Shown here: piece after piece, positions 1 to 8,945 of the stretch
How positions within the stretch are numbered: position 1 is the first letter of the stretch
How the letters are laid out: every line of letters starts with the position of its first letter
Assembly (NCBI RefSeq): GCF_002252155.1
Contig: NZ_NEFD01000003.1
Coordinates: forward strand, 124,001 to 188,000
Source: Wohlfahrtiimonas sp. G9077
GTDB lineage: Bacteria; Pseudomonadota; Gammaproteobacteria; Cardiobacteriales; Wohlfahrtiimonadaceae
Reading direction: 5' to 3'
DNA: 64,000 nucleotides
The notes under the pieces: generated by a model
Databases searched by the model: none
What the model saw: only the letters and a program-made list of their open reading frames with translations
What the model was told of the DNA's origin: nothing
Program-made: the position numbers and the translations under genes

Positions 1-454
1 TTTCTTCACCCAATTTTAGGTTGGCATTTGCATCATCTGTTAAAGCACCTGGAGAACCTGGCACACAAGGCACGCCCGCTTCGATCATGGCTTTTTTCGC
101 AGAGACTTTATCACCCATCAAACGGATGGTTTCAGCGCGTGGGCCGATGAAAATAAAGCCAGATTCTTCAACGCGTTCTGCAAAGTCTGCATTTTCAGCC
201 AAGAAACCATAACCAGGATGGATGGCATCTGCATCTGTCAATTCTGCAGCTGCAATGAGCTGAGGCATGTTCAAATAGCTTGAAAATGATTGTGGTGGCC
301 CGATACAAATGGAGTCATCGGCTAAAAGTACGTGTTTTAAGTCTCTGTCAGCGGTTGAATACACAGCAACGGTGCTGATATTCTTCTCTTTACATGCTCG
401 CAAAATGCGCAGTGCAATCTCACCACGGTTTGCGATTAAAACTTTTTTAATCAT
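1..454 (-). CDS. accC: Biotin carboxylase subunit of acetyl-CoA carboxylase (partial, C-terminal part outside window)
   Basis: The ATP-dependent biotin carboxylase that carboxylates the biotin on AccB, the first committed step of fatty acid synthesis. Only the N-terminal ~151 residues lie in the window, because the gene runs off the left edge. The translation starts [20 protein letters not shown] and continues with [27 protein letters not shown] and [15 protein letters not shown]. These are hallmark blocks of the preATP-grasp domain and the start of the ATP-grasp domain in AccC. The ATG at 454 lies 15 bases after the accB stop, so the two are an operon as in most Gammaproteobacteria. Identity is very secure; the rest of the protein cannot be judged. 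Confidence 0.97.
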   Translation of the reverse strand, partial: MIKKVLIANRGEIALRILRACKEKNISTVAVYSTADRDLKHVLLADDSICIGPPQSFSSYLNMPQLIAAAELTDADAIHPGYGFLAENADFAERVEESGFIFIGPRAETIRLMGDKVSAKKAMIEAGVPCVPGSPGALTDDANANLKLGEE

Positions 455-469
455 GGAGTGGTCCTTATC

Positions 470-937
470 TTATTCAAGAATGAAGAGCGGTTGATCGAAT
501 TCGACTGGCTCACCATTTTGAACAAGGATCGATACAACTTTTCCTGAAATTTCTGCTTCGATCTGATTAAACATTTTCATCGCCTCAACGATGCACACTG
601 TGTCGCCAACGTTCACAGTTTGACCCACATCTGTAAAGGCATTTGATGTTGGAGAAGCGGCGCGGTAGAAAGTACCAACCATTGGAGAGCGGATCACTTT
701 ACCTTCTGGTAATTCTGCTTTTTCTGCAACCGGTGCAGCAGCAGGTGCCGCCGTTGTGGCAACGATTTGTTGCATTGGGTTGTATGCAGGTTGGGCAATC
801 GGGGCAACTTGAGCAACTGCAGCGCCTTGAGAATTACGGCTGATGCGAATTGAACCTTCACCTTCGATGATTTCGATTTCAGAAATCGTTGATTCATCAA
901 CAAGGTCAATCAAGTTTTTAATCTTACGAATATCCAT
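470..937 (-). CDS. accB: Biotin carboxyl carrier protein of acetyl-CoA carboxylase
   Basis: A 155-residue BCCP that carries biotin between the biotin carboxylase (AccC) and the carboxyltransferase. The C-terminal biotinyl domain shows the diagnostic [12 protein letters not shown] block, with the biotin-accepting lysine at about residue 121. It is preceded by [13 protein letters not shown], the usual start of the domain. The N-terminal [16 protein letters not shown] is the conserved first helix, and an Ala/Pro-rich linker (about residues 38-75) joins the two parts. Length matches the E. coli protein. It lies between aroQ and accC on the same strand with gaps of about 15 bases, so co-transcription is likely. 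Confidence 0.97.
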   Translation of the reverse strand: MDIRKIKNLIDLVDESTISEIEIIEGEGSIRISRNSQGAAVAQVAPIAQPAYNPMQQIVATTAAPAAAPVAEKAELPEGKVIRSPMVGTFYRAASPTSNAFTDVGQTVNVGDTVCIVEAMKMFNQIEAEISGKVVSILVQNGEPVEFDQPLFILE

Positions 938-954
938 GAGTTTTTATTCTCCTA

Positions 955-1425
955 CTAAGTTTTCGATGATCTTGATGAAACAATGTTTTTAGCGCGATAG
1001 AGCCCAAGCTCATAGCCAAAAAGTCCATGTCCCACCAGAATTCCTGAGGCAATGTCTGACAAATATGAATGGTGTCTAAATGGCTCCCTTGCAAAGACAT
1101 TCGAAATGTGAATTTCGATGAATGGAATGTCTACGCTCAAAAAGGCATCACGAATGGCAATACTTGTGTGCGTATACGCGCCAGGGTTGATTAAGATGAC
1201 ATCAATGTTCTCAGACTTTGCTTTGTGAATTTGGTTGATGATTTCGCCTTCAATATTAGACTGAAAGCATGACAATGCAAGCTGTAATTGCATCGCTTTG
1301 TGCGTCAATTGTGTTTCGAGTTCAGGCAGGGTTGTGTAACCATAGATCTGAGGCTCTCTCGTTCCAATCATATTGAGATTAGGGCCATTGATTAACAGTA
1401 CCTTAGAATGCTCGTTTGTGGACAT
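955..1425 (-). CDS. aroQ: 3-dehydroquinate dehydratase, type II
   Basis: A 156-residue type II dehydroquinase of the shikimate pathway, converting 3-dehydroquinate to 3-dehydroshikimate. Motifs in order: [20 protein letters not shown] (active-site Asn and Tyr region), [16 protein letters not shown] (substrate-binding loop and conserved Asn/His) and [17 protein letters not shown] (catalytic His region and Arg lid). The C-terminal [10 protein letters not shown] block is also typical. It is the first gene of the aroQ-accB-accC cluster, an order shared with many Gammaproteobacteria, and it follows a well-formed promoter at 1459-1487. Confidence 0.96.
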   Translation of the reverse strand: MSTNEHSKVLLINGPNLNMIGTREPQIYGYTTLPELETQLTHKAMQLQLALSCFQSNIEGEIINQIHKAKSENIDVILINPGAYTHTSIAIRDAFLSVDIPFIEIHISNVFAREPFRHHSYLSDIASGILVGHGLFGYELGLYRAKNIVSSRSSKT

Positions 1426-1458
1426 AGTGCCTCATATTAGTCACGTAAAAATATTGCA

Positions 1459-1487
1459 ATTATACGTATATCGCGTGAACTTTTCAA
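1459..1487 (-). promoter_or_regulatory. Sigma70-type promoter for aroQ-accB-accC
   Basis: On the minus strand there is TTGAAA (1487-1482), a spacer of exactly 17 bases, then TATAAT (1464-1459), a near-consensus pair. The predicted transcript starts around 1452, about 26 bases before the aroQ ATG. The -10 overlaps a short palindrome (TATACGTATA, 1461-1470). Seen directly; promoter activity is inferred. Confidence 0.7.
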
Positions 1488-1509
1488 AAATTAAGTGAAA
1501 TTTGGCTAA

Positions 1510-2118
1510 ATGACAAAATGTAACCTTTTTGATGGGGTTTCTAAGGATATTGAACAATTGCGCGCAATCTTGATTATTTTTTTCAAAAAAGCTCATACCT
1601 TCCATGAAATTGTATATTATGTGCGAAGGGATGCTGAACTTTTTTACGATAAATTGACTAAAAACTTAGCAAGTCATGTCCAAAAATTGAGATCAAAAGT
1701 GATGGAACGCGCACTGAATATACATCAAAAGCAGGGGATATTATTGAGCACAGGTGGATTGATCCTCTTGATCTCATTTGGCATCGGCTATTTTTTTGCA
1801 AGCAACGGCATGACACATCATCACATTACATCTCTCGGTTTGGTGAAATTTTTAGCCGCAACAGTGATTTTAATGATGCTCTTTTATTGTATGGCATTCG
1901 TTGTGCTCAAAGTGGCCGGGGATCATATGATTTGGCTCTCTTTAGCGGGCATGCTGTTATTGAGCCATTATATTTATTGTGTGGTGATGATCTATGATGT
2001 GACGATGGTGCATACGCCAACGATCTCCCTTCTCTCCATTTGCCATTATCCTTTTGTCATCAGTTACTGTGTTTTAGCGATTGTGCGCTGGGCATTGTTG
2101 TTAAAAGATCCTGAATAA
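1510..2118 (+). CDS. Four-helix membrane protein of unknown function
   Basis: A 202-residue protein I do not recognise. Residues 1-70 are amphipathic and charged, with a likely coiled or helical stretch around residues 40-72. Four hydrophobic spans follow at about 76-97, 108-133, 140-162 and 172-195, ending in a short KDPE tail. The overall shape, a cytoplasmic helical N-terminus and then a four-helix membrane domain, resembles small membrane-modulator proteins (for example phage-holin-superfamily or YqjD-like), but no diagnostic motif supports a family. The start is uncertain, because no strong ribosome site precedes 1510. It is divergent from aroQ and sits upstream of the transglycosylase gene on the same strand. 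Confidence 0.6.
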   Translation: MTKCNLFDGVSKDIEQLRAILIIFFKKAHTFHEIVYYVRRDAELFYDKLTKNLASHVQKLRSKVMERALNIHQKQGILLSTGGLILLISFGIGYFFASNGMTHHHITSLGLVKFLAATVILMMLFYCMAFVVLKVAGDHMIWLSLAGMLLLSHYIYCVVMIYDVTMVHTPTISLLSICHYPFVISYCVLAIVRWALLLKDPE

Positions 2119-2236
2119 TAGCCACTACATCGCGCCTTCATTTCTAGCAAAATTGCCAAATTTGCGCATTTTTTTAGCGACTTTTTTTGTCGCTGTGCTA
2201 AAATTGCGCACTTTAAATAAATAGGCATTCAGTTAG

Positions 2237-3187
2237 ATGTTTGAATTTAATAGAAAAAGTTTCAAACACATCCTCAGCGTTGTCGTGCTGATGTGGTGTA
2301 CATTCATGGTCAACGCATGTGCGAACCCTGCGGCAAAAACAGTCAGCCACTTGAAAAAAGAACAACATTTGATTGCCGATTTTGCAAAGCATCGTCAATT
2401 GAGCAATGAAGTCACTCACAAAGAAGTTCAAAAATACGTCAAAAGTTTTCAGAAAGATCCGCGCATCTTTAATCATTTAGATGAAGATCGCTTGGTGATC
2501 ATGCGCTATATCTTTGAAGAGTTAAAGCGCCGCAAAATGCCTGCTGAATTGGCCATGATTCCATTGGTGGAAAGTGGTTATCAGCCGGGTGCCTCAAACA
2601 ATGGTCGTTATGTGGGCTTGTGGCAATTTGGTAAAGTGACGGCAGAGCACTTTGGCATCGATGTGCACAAAAATTATGATGGCCGCTTTAATCCCGAACT
2701 CTCCACAAAAGCGGCGCTCGATTATTTGCAATATTTAAATAAGATGTTTGATGGCGATTGGCTCTTGACGATTGCGGCGTACAATGCCGGAGAAGGGCGC
2801 GTAAAACGCAGCATCCAAGCGAATCGTCAAAAAGGTAAACAAGTCGATTATTGGCACATTGATTTGCCAGAGGTGACGCGCGCGTACATTCCTAAAGTGC
2901 TCGCATTGTCTGAAGTGATTGCTGATCGTGAGCGTTTAGCCGCCGTGAGCCACAGTGAAATTCCAAACTTGGTGCGTGTGCGCGTGGAAAACTCTGAGAA
3001 AATGAAAAAGATCATTCGTGATTCAGACATCTCAATGGAAGTCATTGAATTTTATAATCCAAATGTGAAGCATAAAAACAGTGTGCGTTCCATCATGATC
3101 CCGGAAAATGAATTGAAGCATTTAAAAGGTCTCTCCTCAAAGGAGCGTGATCAATACATCGTCTACGGAAATCGTCAGCGCTCATAA
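2237..3187 (+). CDS. MltD-like membrane-bound lytic murein transglycosylase (lipoprotein, without LysM domains)
   Basis: A 316-residue family 1 lytic transglycosylase, predicted to cleave the MurNAc-GlcNAc bond in the periplasm with formation of 1,6-anhydroMurNAc. A hydrophobic signal ends at VNAC, a plausible lipobox with Cys at about residue 28. The SLT domain shows LAMIPLVESGYQP (catalytic Glu at residue 112), GLWQFGKVTAEHFG and LLTIAAYNAGEGRV, the standard ES, GLWQ and AYNAG motifs. The arrangement upstream of the catalytic Glu (RYIFEELKRRKMPAEL) matches MltD. The E. coli protein is about 450 residues with C-terminal LysM repeats. Here the protein ends soon after a short linker-like region and no LysM repeat is visible. 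Confidence 0.88.
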   Translation: MFEFNRKSFKHILSVVVLMWCTFMVNACANPAAKTVSHLKKEQHLIADFAKHRQLSNEVTHKEVQKYVKSFQKDPRIFNHLDEDRLVIMRYIFEELKRRKMPAELAMIPLVESGYQPGASNNGRYVGLWQFGKVTAEHFGIDVHKNYDGRFNPELSTKAALDYLQYLNKMFDGDWLLTIAAYNAGEGRVKRSIQANRQKGKQVDYWHIDLPEVTRAYIPKVLALSEVIADRERLAAVSHSEIPNLVRVRVENSEKMKKIIRDSDISMEVIEFYNPNVKHKNSVRSIMIPENELKHLKGLSSKERDQYIVYGNRQRS

Positions 3188-3272
3188 TCTTTCTCACTAA
3201 TCTTATATTGTCTTCTCTTTATGGATGGGTACAATGAGTATTTTGTACAAAATATAAGATGAGAATTTGATT

Positions 3273-4514
3273 ATGAAAACAGGACAACCATCGGTAATAG
3301 GCGGTGCAATGATCGCAGCAGGTACGATGATTGGCGCAGGGATGCTCACCTTGCCCATCGTCTCTGCAGGCATGTGGTTCACATGGACCATTTTTATCAT
3401 GCTGATCACAACATTCTTCATGCAAAATTCGGCAGAAGAGATTTTAGAAGTCAATTTGAGCTATCCGGAAGGCTCAAGTTTTCACACATTGGTGAAAAAT
3501 AATCTTGGCCATTTTGCCAGCGTCATCAATGGTTTTTCTGTGGCGTTTGTCCTCTATATATTATTGTATGCGTATGTCGATGGTTCGGGCTCTGTCATTA
3601 AAAATGCGTTAGCGGTGAATTTAGATGTGGATTTGCCTAAGCCACTGGCGGGCTTAATCTTTGCCGCGATTTTATCGGTTTTGGTGTGGTGGGGTGCAAA
3701 AGCAGTGGATCGCATTTCCACTGTATTGATGTTGGCCATGTTCATCACATTGTTTGCCGCTTTAAGTGGTTTGTTGAGCTCTGTGTCTGCAACAAAACTC
3801 TTTGAACCCACGGGCGAGCACAATTACGCCATCTATGCCTTTGCAAGTTTACCTTTCTTTTTAACCTCTTTTTGTTTCCATGCGAGCGTGCCAAGCTTTG
3901 TGAAATATTATGGCCGTGAAGGTGGAAAAAAGATCCGTGCCGCTTTAATGATTGGCATGTGGCTGACGTTGATTTTCTACGCTGTTTGGATGCTTGGCAT
4001 TATGGGCAATGTGGATCGCGCCTCATTTCAACACATCACGGGCGATAAATTATTGTGGCTGTTTGATTCAGTTCAGCTCACCGCATTTTTCCGCAATATG
4101 TTGGATTTCTTTGCTTTCTTTGCTGTGGTGACCTCATTTTTAGGCGCAGGTTTAGGGCTGTTTGATTACATTGCAGACTTATGTCATTTTGATGATTCCC
4201 ATTTAGGGCGCGCAAAAACAGCGGTGATCACATTTGTGCCACCCACCATTTTGGGCATGAGTTTACCGAACGGCTTTGTGATCGCCATCGGTTTTGCAGG
4301 GTTATTTGCGGCGATTTGGTCTGTGATCATTCCGGGCATGACGGTGCTTGCCCATCGTAAAAAACAAGCGAAAACCGGTGAAACCGCCACTTTTAAAGCA
4401 TTTGGTGGAAAATGGATGCCCTACATTGTGATCGGATACGGTATCATTGCTGCGGTGTCTCATTTATTGGTGGAAGTGTTCCAAATTAAATCGCTGAACT
4501 TTTTCATTCAATAA
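3273..4514 (+). CDS. Aromatic amino acid permease of the HAAAP family (TyrP/Mtr/TnaB-like)
   Basis: An inner-membrane H+-coupled symporter of about 413 residues with 11 hydrophobic spans. The N-terminal GAMIAAGTMIGAGMLTLPIV is the signature first helix of the hydroxy/aromatic amino acid permease family. The loop EVNLSYPEGSSFHTLVKNNLG and the mid-protein SFCFHASVPSFVKYYG are also family features. The family takes up tyrosine, tryptophan or (SdaC branch) serine; the exact substrate cannot be read from sequence. I chose the ATG at 3273 over an in-frame TTG six bases earlier, as the ATG gives the usual N-terminus. The gene stands alone between mltD-like and a hypothetical gene. Confidence 0.85.
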   Translation: MKTGQPSVIGGAMIAAGTMIGAGMLTLPIVSAGMWFTWTIFIMLITTFFMQNSAEEILEVNLSYPEGSSFHTLVKNNLGHFASVINGFSVAFVLYILLYAYVDGSGSVIKNALAVNLDVDLPKPLAGLIFAAILSVLVWWGAKAVDRISTVLMLAMFITLFAALSGLLSSVSATKLFEPTGEHNYAIYAFASLPFFLTSFCFHASVPSFVKYYGREGGKKIRAALMIGMWLTLIFYAVWMLGIMGNVDRASFQHITGDKLLWLFDSVQLTAFFRNMLDFFAFFAVVTSFLGAGLGLFDYIADLCHFDDSHLGRAKTAVITFVPPTILGMSLPNGFVIAIGFAGLFAAIWSVIIPGMTVLAHRKKQAKTGETATFKAFGGKWMPYIVIGYGIIAAVSHLLVEVFQIKSLNFFIQ

Positions 4515-4559
4515 GACAGACGGATAAATTTTTGGATATTTTTGTGAAAGGATAGAATC

Positions 4560-5450
4560 ATGAACACCCCACAACCGGAATTGATGTATTTAGACTTTGG
4601 CGTGATGTTGCAATTGTCAGATTTAAGCCCTGAGTTTAAGACATATTTAACCAAAGCCGAGGCCGAAGAGATGAGCCGCAAGGTGAGCGCCTCTTTAGTG
4701 CAGCTTTATCCTGCGTTGTCGCAAGTGGGCATGGTGTTGGTGGGCGCAGGTTATCAAGTGTCGCAAATCATGCGCCCGCGTTTTCCCATCTATCATGAAA
4801 TGACAGAAGTGTCGAAAATCCAATTTCGTGCCAAGCAATTTAAACCTTCGATTGTGACGATTACGGCCGTGGATGGCGAGTTTTCTGTGGGCGCCTTTAA
4901 TAAGGACACAGAATCGCCCGATCCTTTATACATTTTTCCGGCATTGTTGGTATTGCCAAAAAATGAGGCCAATCAAGCATTGGTGAGTGAGATTGAAACC
5001 ACATTGTCTCAGCAAGGGATCATGACGGAAGTGTTAAAACCGTTGATGGAAACGGCGCTTCATTGCGATGTGGCGCACATGCACATGGTGACATTGAGTG
5101 ACATCAGCAGTTTTTATGCCACGCAACTCATTCAAATCAATCTTGAGCCATTGTGGGAAGTGATGAAACACATCATTTTTGAAATGGGGCCAACGTTCCA
5201 AGTGTTAGGCAGCGGCCATTTGCTCTTGTGGGATGGCAATGAAGTGGTGTTTTTGGTGCCGGATGAAGCCACTTTCCTTGAAGTCTTCAAAGGCAATCAT
5301 GAGGACTTTATCCATTATGATCAAACCATGAAGCGCTTAAAATTGCTCTTAACGGATCACGGGATTTTGTTCTCTGAGTTCATTGTCACGGAACCTCAGT
5401 TTTTCCTCACCACACAAACGTTAGAAAGCGTGTTAGAAAAAGTGAAATAA
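4560..5450 (+). CDS. Conserved-looking cytoplasmic protein of unknown function
   Basis: A 296-residue protein with no recognisable family. It has no signal peptide and no transmembrane segment. It is rich in Glu, Leu and Met and looks like a mixed alpha/beta soluble protein, possibly with two similar halves: an N-terminal part to about residue 140 ending near PLYIFPALLVLP, and a second part containing LGSGHLLLWDGNEVVFLVPD at about 215-234. A GAAAGGATAG ribosome site precedes the ATG. It lies 45 bases after the permease gene on the same strand and is followed by a strong terminator, so the two probably share a transcript. No function is proposed. Confidence 0.7.
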   Translation: MNTPQPELMYLDFGVMLQLSDLSPEFKTYLTKAEAEEMSRKVSASLVQLYPALSQVGMVLVGAGYQVSQIMRPRFPIYHEMTEVSKIQFRAKQFKPSIVTITAVDGEFSVGAFNKDTESPDPLYIFPALLVLPKNEANQALVSEIETTLSQQGIMTEVLKPLMETALHCDVAHMHMVTLSDISSFYATQLIQINLEPLWEVMKHIIFEMGPTFQVLGSGHLLLWDGNEVVFLVPDEATFLEVFKGNHEDFIHYDQTMKRLKLLLTDHGILFSEFIVTEPQFFLTTQTLESVLEKVK

Positions 5451-5467
5451 AACTTCTCCTTTTCGTT

Positions 5468-5499
5468 AAAAAAGCCACACATCAGCTGTGGCTTTTTTT
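5468..5499 (+). terminator. Rho-independent terminator
   Basis: A-tract, then GCCACA (5474-5479), a 7-base loop, TGTGGC (5487-5492) and seven T. It closes the transcript of the permease and the unknown 296-residue gene. The A-tract on the left side would also allow function on the other strand. Confidence 0.85.
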
Positions 5500-5656
5500 A
5501 TTTTTGGATTAATTTTTTAAAAAATGCTTAATTTTTCACCAACGATAGTTCATCATAAAGGATGTGCATATCTTATACTTAAAAGATAAGTCGTAAAATT
5601 GCCCTGGCAATCTTTACATTCTGACAATCAAGTAAAGCGAAAAGAACCGACGACAG

Positions 5657-7327
5657 ATGAAAATTTTTTACACAATATTAATATTGATCACCATGGTGTC
5701 GCTTTCGGACGTGATCCGACGACTGTTACCCATCAAATTGCCATTGCCTGTGTTGCAAATCATCATTGGGGCGGCGATTGCCTTTCCATCATTTGGCTTG
5801 CATGTGGAATTTGATCCGGATCTGTTTCTGTTTCTGTTCATTCCGCCATTGATTTTTGCCGATGGCCGTCGGATGCCATTTTATGAGTTCATGCAATCGC
5901 GTTGGGAAATCATGAGCTTGGCGCTCTTTTTGGTGTTTGTGACGGTATTGGGCTTGGGGTTATTCATCCCAAAATTGATGCCTGAAGTACCATTGGCCGT
6001 TGCGTTTGCTTTAGCGGCCGTTTTGTCCCCAACCGATGCGGTGGCTTTATCCGGCATTGTGGGCAAGGGACGTTTGCCTAAAAAAATGAATAAAATTTTA
6101 GAAGGGGAAGCGCTCCTTAATGATGCCTCTGCGCTGGTCTCTTTAAAATATGCCGTGGCCATTATCATGGGCACAATGGTGTTTAAAACCACCACAGATT
6201 ATGCCGAAATGGGCGTCAACTTCTTGTTAATGGCCGGTGGCGGCGTTTTGATTGGCCTTGTGGTGACGTGGGTTTATGTGCGTTTGGTGCGTGCATTGAG
6301 CCGTTTACAAGGCGATGAAACCGCCATTCAGATGATCTTTTTATTGCTGCTCCCATTTTTGGTGTATGCCGTTGCCGAACACATCGGCGCATCGGGTATT
6401 TTAGCTGCTGTTGTCGCAGGGATGACGGTGACGTACAGCAATACCATGAGCGATGTATCCATCGAGATGCGCTTTCAGGCCAACAGCATTTGGTCCGTAT
6501 TGGAATATTTATTAAACGGCATTGTGTTTTTGATGTTGGGCTTACAAATCCCCGGTATTGTGGAATATTCCATCGAGCGCATCACCACAGACAGCGATAC
6601 AAATTTTGTGAGTTTAGTGTCTGACATTTTCATCGTCTATGGCATGTTGATGTTGGTGCGTTTTTTATGGTTATTGGCCATGAAACATTTAAAGAAAGTC
6701 TTCTTTTGGCGCAAAAACAAAAAATGGGGCTTTGAAGATTTAAGTGTGCGCGAATTGGTGATCATGACATTTGCAGGCGTGCGCGGTGCGGTGACATTGG
6801 CTGCAGCATTGTCCATTCCTCTTTACATCAGTACATCGCCCACCATTATTTCAGTGCCGGCGCGTTATCAAGTGATCTTCATCGCCATCGGCGTGATCAT
6901 CATCTCCTTGATTGTGGCGATTGTGATTTTACCGATCTTATTAAAAGGTTTTTCCGTCGATGATGATGACCTTGATCATGAGATCAAAATTGCCAAAGCT
7001 TCGATGCAGCAGGTGGCGTTGTCGAGCCTACAAACGCTCGAAACCCGTTTAATTAGCAACAATGAAATCAAAGTGGATCCACAGCACATTTCTGATATTC
7101 ACAACCATGTGGCGCGCGACATTCGTCAATCCCTTGGCATTACGGATGCGGAAACAGAATATTATGATTCTGTGGAGTTGCGCTTTCGTCTTGCGGCAAT
7201 TCGTGCAGAGCGTGCAGAATTAACGCGCCTTAAAACCACGCGTAAAATTAGTGAAGAAACAGCGAATAAATTGCGTTATGATTTAGACTTATTGGAGACA
7301 ATATTGGCTGGTCGCGAACAGCAATAG
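5657..7327 (+). CDS. Na+/H+ antiporter of the CPA1 family (NhaP/YjcE-like)
   Basis: A 556-residue inner-membrane cation/proton antiporter with 11-12 hydrophobic spans (residues 1-435) and a hydrophilic cytoplasmic tail (about 437-556, helical and charged). Ion-site motifs are clear: SPTDAVA (Asp127) and GEALLNDASAL, the CPA1 Asn-Asp pair at about 155-156. Later comes FAGVRGAVTLAAAL, the conserved Arg-containing helix, and FIPPLIFADGRR is also a CPA1 block. It would export Na+ (or K+) for pH and salt homeostasis. It is preceded by a roughly 200-base region after a terminator, so it probably has its own promoter, and no further gene is tightly coupled except rarD 32 bases downstream. Confidence 0.92.
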   Translation: MKIFYTILILITMVSLSDVIRRLLPIKLPLPVLQIIIGAAIAFPSFGLHVEFDPDLFLFLFIPPLIFADGRRMPFYEFMQSRWEIMSLALFLVFVTVLGLGLFIPKLMPEVPLAVAFALAAVLSPTDAVALSGIVGKGRLPKKMNKILEGEALLNDASALVSLKYAVAIIMGTMVFKTTTDYAEMGVNFLLMAGGGVLIGLVVTWVYVRLVRALSRLQGDETAIQMIFLLLLPFLVYAVAEHIGASGILAAVVAGMTVTYSNTMSDVSIEMRFQANSIWSVLEYLLNGIVFLMLGLQIPGIVEYSIERITTDSDTNFVSLVSDIFIVYGMLMLVRFLWLLAMKHLKKVFFWRKNKKWGFEDLSVRELVIMTFAGVRGAVTLAAALSIPLYISTSPTIISVPARYQVIFIAIGVIIISLIVAIVILPILLKGFSVDDDDLDHEIKIAKASMQQVALSSLQTLETRLISNNEIKVDPQHISDIHNHVARDIRQSLGITDAETEYYDSVELRFRLAAIRAERAELTRLKTTRKISEETANKLRYDLDLLETILAGREQQ

Positions 7328-7359
7328 AATTTCGCTCGTAACTACAATTAGGTTAAGCT

Positions 7360-8265
7360 GTGAATCAAAGTGAATACAAAAAGGGCATTGTCTATACATT
7401 GCTGTGTTACATCATGTGGGGCAATTTCCCGTTATATTGGTATTCGCTGCGAATGATGAGCTCAACTCAATTAATGAGTGAGCGCATTGTGTGGTCAGTG
7501 ATCTTTGTGGTTTTGATCACCACTTTGCTCAAAGAGTGGCGTGGTGTGCTGACGGTATTAACAGAGCGTAAGCTTGTATTGATGCTGTTTGTCACCTCGC
7601 AGCTACTCTTTTTTAATTGGCTCAGTTATTTATGGGCAATTACGCATGATCGCGTGCTAGATGCCAGTTTAGGTTATTTCATCACGCCCATTTTTAGTAT
7701 TTTATTGGGGCGACTCATTTTAAAAGAGCGTTTATCACGTGCGCATTTTTTTGCCATTGTGATTGCCATCTCAGGGATCATCTGGATCACCATCGAAAGC
7801 CGCACGGTGCCATTTGTGGCGCTGATCTTAGCGAGCTCCTTTGGCTTTTATGGGCTACTGAAAAAGAAATATCCTGTGAGGGCGTTAACAGGCATTGCCT
7901 TTGAAACGTTTTTCATGTTGCCATTTGCCGTGAGTTATTTGATCCATTCGATGATCACGGATCACATTGTCTTTTTTGAATTGTCAGCCTTGCCAATGAC
8001 GCTGCTGATTTTATCAGGTGCAGTCACTACCATTCCGCTGTTACTCTTTGCAGAAGGCGCGAAAAAGATCCCATTGTCCTTAGTGGGCATTGTGCAATTT
8101 GCCTCCCCGACCTTGCAACTCATCAATGGTTTGATCTTTTTTGGTGAATCGATGAGCATGATGCGTCTTGTGGGCTTTATGATTGTGTGGGTGGCCGTTG
8201 GCATCTTCATTGTCTCAGAATATCAACGTTATCAAGTGCAGCAGCGTTTCCTCAAAGCTGTTTAG
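7360..8265 (+). CDS. rarD: RarD-type EamA-family permease
   Basis: A 301-residue drug/metabolite superfamily membrane protein with ten predicted helices in two EamA repeats. The N-terminus KGIVYTLLCYIMWGNFPLYW and the block NWLSYLWAITHDRVLDASLGYF with FITPIF match the RarD branch (named for a chloramphenicol-sensitivity phenotype; substrate unknown). Later SASPTLQLINGLIFFGE-like sequence fits the RarD C-terminal repeat. The start is a GTG at 7360, preceded by AGG. It is nine bases upstream of rluA on the same strand, so the two are probably co-transcribed. Confidence 0.85.
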   Translation: MNQSEYKKGIVYTLLCYIMWGNFPLYWYSLRMMSSTQLMSERIVWSVIFVVLITTLLKEWRGVLTVLTERKLVLMLFVTSQLLFFNWLSYLWAITHDRVLDASLGYFITPIFSILLGRLILKERLSRAHFFAIVIAISGIIWITIESRTVPFVALILASSFGFYGLLKKKYPVRALTGIAFETFFMLPFAVSYLIHSMITDHIVFFELSALPMTLLILSGAVTTIPLLLFAEGAKKIPLSLVGIVQFASPTLQLINGLIFFGESMSMMRLVGFMIVWVAVGIFIVSEYQRYQVQQRFLKAV

Positions 8266-8273
8266 AGAGTTTT

Positions 8274-8933
8274 ATGGATTATTATTACGATCCGGCCATT
8301 GAACCATGGCTTTCAGTGTTGTATCAAGATCGCGACATCATGGTGGTCAATAAACCGCATGATTTATTGAGTGTTCCGGGCAAGCCCGCTGAGCTTTGGG
8401 ACAGTATTTTAACGCGCGTTCAATGGGAATTTCCCGATGCTGAAACGGTTCATCGTTTAGATTTGGCCACAAGTGGCTTAATGGTGGTGGCGCTCCATAA
8501 AGAGAGCGAGCGCGAATTAAAGCGCCAATTTCGCGAGCGGGAAACAGAGAAAACCTACATTGCCAAAGTGTATGGGATTTTTGAAGAGAAGACGGGCAGC
8601 ATTGATTTACCGCTCATCTGTGATTGGCCCAACCGCCCTAAGCAAATGGTGTGCTTTGAACGTGGAAAAGATGCTTTGACCCATTATCAAGTATTGAGTG
8701 AAGACAAAGATGGCAATAGTTTAGTGGAACTCATTCCCGTGACGGGGCGTTCCCATCAATTGCGTGTGCACATGCAATCGCTTGGCCATCCGATTTTAGG
8801 GGATCGATTTTATGCGCATGATGCGGCATTAAAAGGACAAAATCGTCTGCATTTGCATGCCGCAGAGTTGGCGTTTACCCATCCGATCACAAAAAAAAGG
8901 CAGCGGTTTGTGGCTCCGCCGCCTTTTGCATAA
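8274..8933 (+). CDS. rluA: Dual-specificity pseudouridine synthase RluA (23S rRNA U746 / tRNA U32)
   Basis: A 219-residue enzyme, the same length as E. coli RluA, that isomerises U746 in 23S rRNA and U32 in several tRNAs. The catalytic motif HRLDLATSGL places the active Asp at residue 63. The blocks IMVVNKPHDLLSVPG, LKRQFRERE, LPLICDWPNRPKQ and GRSHQLRVHM.SLGHPILGDRFY follow the E. coli protein nearly line by line, which separates it from RluC/RluD. No S4 domain is present, as expected for RluA. I chose the ATG at 8274, just after the rarD stop, because the longer upstream frame would overlap rarD heavily. Its 3' end contains the terminator of the opposite-strand gene. Confidence 0.95.
   Translation: MDYYYDPAIEPWLSVLYQDRDIMVVNKPHDLLSVPGKPAELWDSILTRVQWEFPDAETVHRLDLATSGLMVVALHKESERELKRQFRERETEKTYIAKVYGIFEEKTGSIDLPLICDWPNRPKQMVCFERGKDALTHYQVLSEDKDGNSLVELIPVTGRSHQLRVHMQSLGHPILGDRFYAHDAALKGQNRLHLHAAELAFTHPITKKRQRFVAPPPFA
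8895..8927 (-). terminator. Terminator of the minus-strand MORN-like gene, embedded in the rluA coding end
   Basis: Plus-strand AAAAGGCAGCGG (8895-8906) pairs with CCGCCGCCTTTT (8916-8927) with one mismatch around a 9-base loop. Read on the minus strand the stem is followed by eight consecutive U, a strong intrinsic terminator for the gene at 8946-10265. On the plus strand only four T follow, so it is weaker for rluA. Confidence 0.75.
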
Positions 8934-8945
8934 CGGTTGATGGGA

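Noticed and set aside
2176-2194. Stem AGCGAC/GTCGCT with a seven-T loop before the mltD-like gene, considered as a terminator
   Set aside because: The T run is in the loop, not after the stem, on either strand. At most a weak hairpin.
5500-5656. Leader of the CPA1 antiporter gene examined for a known riboswitch (for example an alx-type or nhaA-type motif)
   Set aside because: Only short hairpins (TTGCC/GGCAA and CTTAT/ATAAG) are visible, and no conserved motif that I know is present.
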